A DNA stretch of 33,728 bases from Gracilaria domingensis. Its lineage: Eukaryota > Rhodophyta > Florideophyceae > Gracilariales > Gracilariaceae. Below, one piece after another: positions 19,531 to 28,313 of the stretch (within the stretch, counting starts at the first letter, position 1; the number at the start of each line of letters is the position of its first letter). The position numbers and the translations under genes are program-made. Location of the stretch: positions 1-33,728 of the forward strand of contig VCMS01000427.1 in assembly GCA_022539475.1 (NCBI GenBank). Reading direction: 5' to 3'. A model generated the notes under the pieces. That model was given only the letters and a program-made list of their open reading frames with translations, did no database searches and was not told where the DNA came from.

Positions 19531-21336
19531 ATGGACATATCGGAGATTCCGGTTCCTCGTCACAACGAGACACACGCGCAAGCGCACTCAACTTCTCTGC
19601 ACTCAGACGATTCAGTACCTGAAGTTTCCTCCGCGATCGACGATTCGATGAACCCTCACCAGGGCGACGAGCAGCACTCTCAAGCCAGGGCTCCGAACGT
19701 TTCGGGTCCCGCAACTCCTGCGACAGGATATCTCGGCGGTTTCGCGTCCACTCCTCTGCCTCGGAGTCAACATCACATGACTACACCGAACCCGGTCGAC
19801 GTCGCGGCGTGGAATTCCGCTCAGGCGGTGCCCTTGCTGGCGACTCCGGCTGGCTGGATAGCGCGTGAATCGCTCCTTGTTCAAGATCCGACTACCGGAG
19901 GAAGCTGGGCCTATTCCAGAGCGCCCTGGTTTCACCCGACATCGGTTCGCAACAGTGCGTTGATGGATTCATACACCGAGAACGGTATGCTGCCTGGCGG
20001 CCTACACAGAGATATGGTGGAGTCCTGGGATTGGAGACACCGCGTGGCGGTCGCACCTCACGTGTTGTCACGGAAACGGCGCGGCCGTGGTTACGAAACG
20101 CTAGATGATGCGCGAGCGGCTATGGCGCGATAGGCATACTTTCGGAAGGACCGAGCCTCATTCCCCGAGAGGATTCCCGAGTCATACGGGTTCGACCTTT
20201 CCCGTTTCCGAACTTACGGAGAGATCAAGTATGGCGCGAACCTCGCGGACTTCCAAGCGGCGGAAAACTTTCCGGAAGCGATGCCGGTGGACATTCTCCT
20301 GTTCAACAGGCCTATCCTGCGAGCGGAGTTCCGATATGTACATCGCCCTTCGGGAGAGGGAAGCTTCTTCGACCGACTGCGAAACGAACGCAAATGGTGA
20401 TCCCGGCTCAGGTATCTGATTCCACACCAGAACATGGAGGTTGAACGTTTGCGTCCGGACGCACTAGCGGGTCGATTCGCTCCACTCCCATCGTGGTGGG
20501 CTCACTATGAGGTACCACGCGGGTGTTTCCCGGAATTGCCTCCGTGCATCTCCTATGTGGGGTCACGCATGATTGCGAATCCGTACTCGGAGTATTGGAT
20601 GCTCTTCATCGCCAAATGGGCCGCTCGTGTTGCCGCGTTTATGCTATGAGAAGCATACGACCAGAACTGTGTTTGGTATTTGCCTCCGCGGTTACGGAAT
20701 GTGATTAGATCACTGGACTTATACACCGCGCTCGGTTCGGACGACAACGTCAGCAAGGTCATCAGCCTTATCGATTCCATTGATTGGAGTACCGTTCCGG
20801 CGGAAAACGTCCCCAGGGGCACTCGTTCTCACTACAACCGTTCGCCAGGGCGAAGACATCCGGGTGCCGGTGACTTCGTGTATTACGATCCGTGGGAGGA
20901 AGTTACCGTCCCGAAGGACCGGGCTCTTGTCCTACGCGGACGTCCTCGAGTGGTTCCGAGCGATCACCCTATTGGGTTCATGTTTTCCGACAACTATTAC
21001 TCCGTAGCAGAGGAGGACGATCCAATGGTGGATGACACTGTGAAAGACCCGGCAACGGGAGGCCCGTCGGCGGCTTCCGCAGGAATTCCGGTTGTCGGAG
21101 GGGCGGCTGCCCCAGTTGCTCCTATCGGTTGGGATGTCGGCCCTTCGCAGGGGAATATTGACCCTCGCGTGATAGCGATGCGCAACCAACTCCTTGGACT
21201 TGGGGTGCCGGTTCCACCGGATATGTACGATCTCGGCCAGCTGTTGGCATTGGGCGCGCAGGCTTTCGCGACTCAGCCTCCCCAAGCAGGGCCGTCCAAT
21301 CATGGAGGTGCCGGTCCTTCGACAGGATGGCAGTGA
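19531..21336 (+). pseudogene. aORF of element 3 (best preserved copy, about 602 codons)
   Basis: From the ATG at 19531 (context ACCATGG) to the TGA at 21334-21336 the gene stays in one frame, with only three internal stops: TAG 20131-20133, TGA 20398-20400 and TGA 20647-20649. Element 2 has non-stop codons there (CTT, CGA, TGG). The order of features is: Ser/Pro/His-rich N-terminus (about 1-65), GYLGGFAS, GWIARESLLVQDP, WAYSRAPWFHP, YGFDLSRFRTYGEI, RPSGEGSFFD, EVPRGCFPELPPC, LRNVIRSLDLYTAL, IDSIDWSTV, SPGRRHPGAGDFVYYDPW, GFMFSDNYY and an Ala/Gly/Pro-rich C-terminus with RNQLLGLGVPVPP. No signal peptide, membrane segment or zinc motif is seen. I do not recognise the family. Loss of frame by substitutions only, without indels, suggests fairly recent death of this copy. 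Confidence 0.8.
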
Positions 21337-22124
21337 TCTCAACGGTGGGTTTCCTCCATGATGGGCTGTGGTACGCTCTGCGACCAACGCACTCCGCAAT
21401 AGCTAGCGGTACAACTTCTCCTTAGAATAAAATCGACTTCGATATCAGTTCCTTCATAACCGGATTACGGTTCAATGCCTTTGGCGCACCATCGTTCCAA
21501 TACGGTTCTCCCTTGCGCGTGTAGCTTCACGACATGTTCACATGGACCGTTAGACGGTAGTTCGCTTCTTTCCGATAAATCGGCGTCCGTTACACGGAAA
21601 TCATCTTTCTTCTTTCATCCCTTCGATACTTCCTTCCGTAGGAACAACCCAAACTCCTTGGTAATACCATCAATTATTCTCCCACAAGTGGGCCCGTCGG
21701 TTCACCTCGCGGCACAGTACTACTGTCTCTTGCAGATGCTAGTTTTTGGCGAGGGTCGTCCAGAAATTGGCAAGGGTCGTCCAGTAAATTTTTTGAAAAA
21801 ATATCGAGATCAATTATTTCAAAATTTGCAGATAATTGCTTGGGTCGTCCAGAATCGCTGTGCAGTAAATACTGGTGGGTTTTCCACTCGTGCTAGTTCT
21901 TTAGTCGAGGGCTACCTGAACTGTATTTCGCGAAGTCTAGGTTCAGTTTCCATTAAGGTGCACATTACACGATACCTTCTGCGGAATGATACCCTGCAAC
22001 GCATGGAATACTAGTGCTAGTACAGATGATGCCCATTATGAAATCATACCGTTTTATTCGTATCTATTCTTCTATCGACCGCTTTTGCTAACCACTACTT
22101 CGCTATATTACATGTACCATATCC
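21337..22124. other. Broken right end of element 3 and unassigned DNA
   Basis: A CTT-rich stretch (about 21600-21645) corresponds to the convergent spacer of elements 1 and 2, so element 3 reaches at least to about 21650. No chromodomain or pol follows. GGGTCGTCCAG occurs three times, at 21753, 21774 and 21842. The 179-codon frame at 21475-22014 has no protein-like pattern. Confidence 0.45.
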
Positions 22125-22302
22125 CCATGATGGAGCGGGTGTAGGCGCAATCTGCGGCAGATGCCGCAGACTGCACCTCCACCATCGGCTGTATCGGTAG
22201 AACAAATACGCACTCCGAGAGGATGAGGCGCGAAGCGCCTCATCCTCTCCGTTCCTCATGTAGGGAACCATGCCCAGATGCATGGTTCCCTACTTGAGGA
22301 AC
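22125..22302. repeat. Cluster of three foldback hairpins
   Basis: TCTGCGGCA-GA-TGCCGCAGA at 22151-22170 is perfect. GAGAGGATGAGGCGC with a GAA loop and its exact complement occupies 22217-22249. A 22-bp stem with one mismatch around an 8-base loop occupies 22251-22302, with arms starting GTTCCTC. An outer, weaker pairing (GATGGAG... with ...CCACCATC) surrounds the first. No coding frame accounts for them. Confidence 0.8.
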
Positions 22303-22343
22303 CTGCACCTGCAACTCGTGAGCTACGTCCGCATCAAAAGTCA

Positions 22344-22488
22344 TTTACCTGTATACGCAAGCAGAAAGTATCCATAAGTTAGTCAATTCTCCGTTGAATG
22401 CATTTGAAATGCGATGGAACGTACCATTGATAAGAACAAAACAGAAACGTTGCGCTAGAAAAGTCGAGGGACCTAGTAACTCGCAAAA
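22344..22488. repeat. 145-bp direct repeat, copy 1
   Basis: It starts TTTACCTGTATACGC and ends ACTCGCAAAA. Copy 2 at 22718-22862 has the same length with about eight differences. Inside, TGTATACG to CTCGCA would give TG...CA ends. The 229 bases between hold a 100-codon frame without recognised motifs. The arrangement could be a partial tandem duplication or a small terminal-repeat (TRIM-like) element. No target-site duplication supports the second view. Confidence 0.75.
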
Positions 22489-22717
22489 TGAAAAAGAAGA
22501 AGGAAAGGGATCGGTTAGATTACCAGCCCACCATCATCGTAAAGCGCGAAAGGTGTCGAAGCGAGAACTCACAACCAAGGACACCAAGAATGCCCATGCA
22601 GCAAACATACCTCAAGATGCGATAAACGAAAGAGCAGCCTATGTCCCAACCAAGTACCAGAATCGCCTATCCCGAACAGCCAGAGATCGATCTTGAGAGA
22701 CGAAATGAAATTGGTCG

Positions 22718-22862
22718 TTTACCTGTATACGCAAGCAGAAAGTATCCATAAGTTAGTCAATGCTCCGTTGGATACAGTTGAAATGCGATAGAACGTACCA
22801 TTGATAAGAGCAAAACAGAAACGTTGCGCTAGAAAAGTCGAGGGACCTAGTAACTCGCAAAA
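22718..22862. repeat. 145-bp direct repeat, copy 2
   Basis: This is the second copy of the repeat at 22344-22488, offset by 374 bases. Its right flank (GTAACCCAAAGCC) differs from that of copy 1. The following 22863-23111 contains two short related segments, TGTCCGCTTTATGGA (about 23010) and TGTCCGCTTAATGGA (about 23069), and no gene. Confidence 0.75.
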
Positions 22863-23111
22863 GTAACCCAAAGCCGTTTTCTTGCCGTGTACATGTCGCA
22901 GAGCGCGAAGAGACGTGGTGAGGATTGGTTAGTTTAGAACAAAGATACGTAGAAGGAAATGGAAGCACGTACGAAAAGACTGCACGGAATATATCCGTGA
23001 GATACGGATGCTGTCCGCTTTATGGAGGCATCCGACGAGGGCGGAGAAAGAGAATGAGGTACGCTTCATGTCCGCTTAATGGATTCCATTCTCAGCACGC
23101 TACTTCGTAAT

Positions 23112-23175
23112 CCGTCGTACTTTTTTCCGCCCTCGCACTTCGTAGCGAGTGCGAGGGCAGAAAAACGTACGACGG
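23112..23175. repeat. 64-bp foldback hairpin upstream of the transposase relic
   Basis: The arms begin CCGTCGTAC and end GTACGACGG. About 30 bases pair with only three or four mismatches around a small loop, including CCCTCGCACT/AGTGCGAGGG. After it comes a G-rich tract (GGGCGGGGGCGGCGGCGG, about 23237-23254). No gene is seen in 23176-23540. Confidence 0.75.
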
Positions 23176-23540
23176 AGCGGAGTAGAACGCGAGGATGGCA
23201 CGGATCACGACGGTAACAAAAGGTCGGACGTCGGACGGGCGGGGGCGGCGGCGGAGGGAAGAGATTTATTTTTCTGTGCGAGATTGGACAAGTGTACAGC
23301 GTACAACGTTGGGAAACCACAGGTTTATAACCAGTGGTAGATAATACGAGAAGTACACCCTTGTGTTGAGGTCGACGTGTACCTACGTTCCTTTTTGAAC
23401 GAAAGCACGTGATTAAAACTCAAAATATATCCTCCGTTCTGAGCAAGACGTCGATATTGACTGTCGCTCGACCTCCTTCTCCCTTCGGACGCCCTTCCCT
23501 TGCAGTCTTTGTCGTCGTTTCTCGTTCATTTCTTCTTCCC

Positions 23541-25179
23541 ATGGTCTACTACTGTACACATAAGAAGCATGGGTGCCCCTTCGTTACTCGCCGAGGAGTC
23601 TTATCTCTTCAACAGCATGTCAACCATTGCCCGTTTCGTCTGAAAGCAGCGCTGGAAGACGACAATAGCCGGCCCATTCGGAGAAGCAAGCGTCTCAAGC
23701 TTTCCGCGCCCGCGCCCGCATCTTCCGAAACGGTCACTGCTCCTTGTCGCCTTCTCGAGCCTCCAGTGTCCGAGGACATCTTCGACCCCACTCCGTGCGC
23801 GCCTCCTATTCCGGACACTTCGCATTGTGTTTCTCCTTCCCCGGGTCCCGCGTCATTAGAGCGAGAACACGGAAGCAGTTCCCGCCCAGTGCCTTCTGAG
23901 AAGGCCCTTGGTGATTTGCATATGGATTATCTCACGGTTTGTCTGGCTTCAGTAGCTTCCAACCTTGGTCATCGTGAGGCGGACGAGCTAATTGGGCTAC
24001 TTCGGGACCCGCGATTCTCGCAAAAGCGATTCAACGAGACCATAACAAGTTCCAAGCGCCGTACAGAACTGAAGAACGCCATTTTCGAACGATACGCCTC
24101 AAAGGACGGTTTCAATCGCAGAACTGTCTCGCCAGAAGGATGTAAGTTCAGCGCCACCCTCTACACGAGAGACCCCGTTCAGACACTTGTGAAACAGCTC
24201 CAGTTGGCTAACAACGAAAACACATTCTTCCACCCTATACCTCAGACCCACTCCACGAAAATATCTCACCCCATGTCCGGCTCTCTCGCAAGAAACGCCA
24301 CCTCAAAACTTAAGGAAATGGTCATGGGCTCTTTGGATAGTAGAATAGTGTGGTACTCCCAAGAAATAAGTTACAGTGAATCTTTCGTAGGTATTCTGCA
24401 TGTATACACCGATAAGTCTTCAACAACTCTAAAGCAAACATCGGTTACCGCCTGTACTCTTCACCTCATATTTCTCAACTTCTCCGACGAGCTACGCCGT
24501 AAGCGCATCCGTGATGACCTCACAGTAGTGGCATACTTTCTTACAACACTGGTACAGGTTTTCGCATCTGAAGCAGACGCAATGCCATTCGTTTCTAGCA
24601 AGTCTCTACGCGATTCCAGGATGGACATCCTTCAAGAATCTCTTCGTCAAGTCCTGTAGCAAATTATACATCTAATGCAGAAAGGTTTTCAGTTCATCGG
24701 CGAAGACGCAGTATATCGAGTGTGCTATCCTCTGCAAGTCTTTGTGCGGATATTATGACGCTAAGGACATTCTGTCTACTCTTCATAGGAGCCAAACGGA
24801 AAGCCCTTGTCATAGATGCAAACTCCCTTCCTCATCTTTAGGCGGTAATGTTCTTACGTCATTCACTGGACTCTCCCAAAACCACACTAAAAGCGTCAGA
24901 AAGACATACTCAGTTATTCTCGAATATGCAAAGAAAGGCGAAGGAGAAAGAAACTTACGTCGTACAAGGGAGACGAGATCCAAGTCGGATATTTTCATGC
25001 GTTCCAATTCCATATCTCTCATTCTCTCGTCCATCAAAACCGCCTTGACCGTAAGATTCATCCAGGGGTTATTTCTATGCAGTCTGTTCGAAACAAGGAG
25101 AGCTCGCTTCGAACAGTTACGCAACTTGCATCTCGGCATATTGAAACTGATTAATATTCCAGAAATCGAGAGACTGTAG
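23541..25179 (+). pseudogene. Plavaka/KDZ-like DNA transposase relic
   Basis: The likely start is the ATG at 23541 in CCCATGG. An upstream in-frame extension to 23409 has no motif. The N-terminus has a zinc-finger-like pattern, C-x6-C then H-x3-H/C (YYCTHKKHGC...QQHVNHC), followed by a Ser/Pro-rich linker. The central part has GILHVYTDKSSTTL and a following LHLIFLNFSDELRRKR, resembling the conserved block around the first catalytic aspartate of Plavaka-type transposases. A TAG at 24657-24659 interrupts it. The same frame continues as GFQFIGEDAVYRV, then shifts near 24735 into SPCHRCKLP, a Cys-rich motif typical of the family. LRNLHLGILKLI is near the end. Only about the first two thirds of a normal transposase is present, broken by at least one stop and one shift. 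The family call rests on motif resemblance. Confidence 0.5.
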
Positions 25180-25188
25180 TCAGAGACC

Positions 25189-25233
25189 CTAAGCACTGCA
25201 ATAGAATCATCATGTTTCTATTGCAGTGCTTAG
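25189..25233. repeat. Perfect 18-bp hairpin after the transposase relic
   Basis: CTAAGCACTGCAATAGAA (25189-25206) and its exact complement (25216-25233) enclose a loop of about 9 bases. No substitution breaks the pairing, although the neighbouring gene is decayed. It follows the last recognisable transposase codon by 10 bases. Confidence 0.85.
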
Positions 25234-26519
25234 AGCGGATGATCCGCGTCACGTTCATTTCGAACGATACGTACTCAAATCCAGAACTTTACAAACGCAA
25301 ATCTATCTTCCATGCAATGCAACTTTTCTGTCAGAAGTTTGCCTATAGATTTGTCCACGACGAAGAAAGGCAGGTTACTGAATGGAACCTTCACCAAGGC
25401 AGATCTCCTTTGAATGATGGAGGCCAAAGCATACAAAGACATTGACATATTTTTCCTTTCATGATGGAATTCTTTGAAATCTGATGGGGAGCGCAGGACA
25501 CGGCCCCAATCAGAAAAATTTTCTCTCAGTACTCGGACGTTGCTTGGAATAATTATAGGTGCATTAGTGGGCCATGATGTAATGAAAGCTCTATTTCGTC
25601 TCTTCGGTGGCAGATTGAAGCCTCCAAATGCTGCTCGACAACGTAGTCGGCAGCAATTCATAGCTCTGGAAGTGGAACTCTGAAGTTTTATAACGGCTCT
25701 TAACAGAAGAAGAACTAACACCTTTGGCAGCATTTTACGGTATCTCCACAACACGTCGATTTATATCTTCTCTTGTATTGTTGCTGACAGGCCTTGTTAC
25801 CGAGAGGCGAAGCGATAGGAGTTCAATATTGGAACTATTGTCATGTGCTACAAGCCCAAGCATGCCGGGCTGAAGGGTTTTCATAACTACCATATGTTTT
25901 GCTTTCAACTACCACTCTTGTTGCGTTTTTCTTCCATAGATTTTTATACTGAATGAATTTAGCATATAAGAGCTGCTACAGCCCCCGTTCTCTAAACCTG
26001 TGAGGATCATGTAGTAGTTAGCTGATCAAAACTCCATTTGGTTCTTTTTAGTGTTCCGCAGAGAAATCCACTACCACTATAATTCAGGGATTCTATGATC
26101 GTTGAAGGCCTTCTGTGCTGTTTACCAGCCCGTCAGAACGAACCAATTAAATTTCGATATTAGCGTAAAAAGCCAGAGCCGATGGGCTCATGCTAGACGA
26201 TATTACCTCATCTACATCATCGGTGAATTTGTATCTTCACCGAAAACAAGGGTGGCGAGTATTTTAAGTAGCTACCTACTGTCATCACTCTGTTTATCTG
26301 CAGCTCATCCCGGCGCATTACCACTTTTGTGCGTGAGAGTGTTGAGGCGCTTTCGTAGTTCGTCACCGTGCTGCTCTGAGCAGTGTAAATAGTGTAGTTT
26401 GTCAATAAGTACACAACTTGTAGCAAACACATGACCGTGAGGTTTTTTAACTAGATGAGCATCATTTGGATACGAAAACTAGTTGAGTCTTGTCCAATGA
26501 ATGTATATTGTGCTTGCAA
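25234..26519. other. No gene recognised
   Basis: Opposite frames of 69 to 159 codons at 25275-25754 overlap each other, and neither has known motifs. The minus-strand one (25754-25275) is the longer. It could be a relic, but nothing supports it. The rest is AT-rich and without features I can name. Confidence 0.4.
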
Positions 26520-26875
26520 CAAAAAAACTGTGAGTAATGCATCAAACTGTGTTTTGGGAGGTTTGGAAACGCTGCAAAACGGTTTAAAAATTTGTCTGTG
26601 AACAGGTGGTTGTAGTGGATTTAGACTTATGCGAGTAATCACTGCGCTCTCGAATTGTGCTTTTTAAGAGCTTATAATACTCGAGAAATACTCTTATTGA
26701 TGTACAGCCGGCGTTGTATATACAGCTCTTTTACCTCCTGCCAATCCACGTGGCCAGCAGCGTTCACGTGTTGGCGGGCAGGTGCACCGTAATGAGTGCG
26801 GGAAGTGTGGAGGAAGGTGTTTTGGGAGGTCTCTGCATGTTGCCAAAATGTGGCCAGAACGTGCGCGTGGGCGTG
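26520..26875. repeat. Degenerate short repeats resembling the 22-bp arrays
   Basis: GTGTTTTGGGAGGT occurs at about 26549 and 26817. GTAATGCATCAAA (about 26534) and GCACCGTAATG (about 26782) also occur in the element 1 array near 1990. CCAATCCACGTGG (about 26740) joins the two array cores. The region lies outside any recognised retrotransposon. The matches are short and may be fortuitous in part. Confidence 0.35.
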
Positions 26876-27155
26876 GGGGGGGGTCGGTTGTGTTAGGGTG
26901 GCTACCCTAACACAACCGGACCCCCCCGTCCGCGGGCACGTTTTGGCCGGTTTTCTAAAAAATGTGCTTTTTTATGCCTGCGGGCGGGGGGGGTCGGTCG
27001 TGTTAGGGTAGGTACCCTAACACGACCGGACCCCCCCGCCCGCGGGCACGTTTTGGCCGATTTTTTGAAAAATGTACGATTTTATGCCCGCGGGCGGGGG
27101 GGTCCGGTCGTGTTAGGGTACCTACCCTAACACGACCGACCCCCCCCACCCGCGG
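26870..27155. repeat. 110-bp tandem repeat, three units, each a large palindrome with TTAGGG core
   Basis: The core GTGTTAGGGT...ACCCTAACAC recurs with TTAGGG at 26893, 27003 and 27113, exactly 110 bases apart. Around each core the palindrome extends through TCGGTCG/CGACCGG and runs of 7 to 9 G or C to GCGGGC/GCCCGC, giving arms of about 30 bases. Spacers read GGGCACGTTTTGGCC, a T/A-rich middle and TTTTATGCCCGCGGGC. Differences within one arm (G-to-A in the first unit) are usually matched in the other. No coding frame fits. Confidence 0.9.
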
Positions 27156-28313
27156 GCACGTTTTCGCCTCATTCTGGTAGCGTCCACAGACTCATGCGGC
27201 AGTCTTCCTTCGAGACGACGCTGTCGCGCAGCGACTCATCAGCCCCATTCAGCCTGTGGCATCGCCGGCACTTGAGCTATAGTCGGCACCGTTGGTACCG
27301 TTGGTACCGTCGGTACCTTCCGCAAACCGAATCCACGCCCTACACCCGCGCACCGCTCCCGCTTCCCGCACTGCACGCGTCGCAGGCGCTCGCCACGAGA
27401 ACATGCACAAGATGGACGACAGTCGCCAGCGCGTGATGCTCAAGCCACGGCTTCGTGCCGCGTGCGAGGCCGACAAAAATGGCTTTCTCTTCGAGCAGCA
27501 GCTCCTCCAACTGTGAAGGCATTTGGCAGCGACGACTGCGTCTGGCAGGCCGAACGCAACCGTGTAGGATCTTCCTGCATGGCGGTCTCGTTTGTCACGA
27601 GACTTGCGGAGAGATTCAACCAACGGGAGGATGTCATGCCGCTGAAGTGGATTGGTTCCCTCGGGTGCCATTTACGCAGGTGAACGAACGAAGGAATTGA
27701 TTTACTCCCGTGTCTTTAGCGATCGGCTACGCATGCGAGCGCCGCGTTGGCCGCTGTGCTGCTCAAGACGGCGGCGATTTCAATCGCCAGCCACAGAGGT
27801 AAACGCTTGTGACAAGCGTTTTGGCCTCCGAAAATGCCATTATGTTCTTCCAAGCTTGTCCCTGCCATGCCGCTTGTTTGTGGTTTCCATCTTGCATGAA
27901 CCCCTTGGGTGAGGTAGGGTGCCATGGCGTTTGGTCGATTGCTTCGCTCCGATAGGGGTGAAGCAGCTCTGATATAACATATCAAGCCACCTTGTTCTGC
28001 TAGACCAATCTGTGTTCCATATTCCTTACGTGAGGCGGGATCGATGTGTCCTGTAGAGACCTCAAGCCGTCATAAACCCTGCAGATACTGAATCTGACAG
28101 GAAACCAACGCTTTTGATTCGCTCTCATGGATGTGTTCCCAGCTGATCCTCTTCAGTCAAACCTGCACAGGACTCAGTTGGTAAGCAATGATAATCTCAT
28201 CTACTCCGATGCGCTCCCGGAAATCACGACTCGTGCCTACTTAGATCTCGGCTGCACTGATTCGAATCCCTACCTCAAAGTCGACTCGTTCGCCACCGCC
28301 AAACTACGCAAAG
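27156..28313. other. No gene recognised; 9-bp minisatellite
   Basis: GGTACCGTT-type units repeat nearly four times at 27284-27317. A 140-codon minus-strand frame (27671-27249) reads the repeat as Gly-Thr-Asn and has no recognised domain. The plus-strand frames beneath it are no better. The AT-neutral DNA from 27700 to 28313 probably contains the promoter of the following gene, but no specific site is recognised. Confidence 0.4.

Noticed and set aside
13648..20649. UGA read as tryptophan (several TGA codons align with TGG)
   Set aside because: TGA also aligns with CGA arginine codons, TAG and TAA stops occur as well, and intact frames use TGG freely and end in TGA. Plain nonsense mutation explains all cases.
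22394..22696. 100-codon Lys/Arg-rich frame between the 145-bp repeats
   Set aside because: It reads through one repeat copy and simple purine-rich DNA, and nothing suggests a protein.
22125..22862. CRISPR array from clustered hairpins and repeats
   Set aside because: The repeats differ from each other, spacing is irregular, and the rest of the window is eukaryotic.
25275..25754. 159-codon minus-strand frame
   Set aside because: No recognised motif, and it overlaps an equally plausible plus-strand frame. Composition alone does not support a gene.
26880..27150. True telomere from TTAGGG motifs
   Set aside because: There is only one TTAGGG per palindrome arm, not a run of tandem hexamers, and ordinary DNA continues on both sides.
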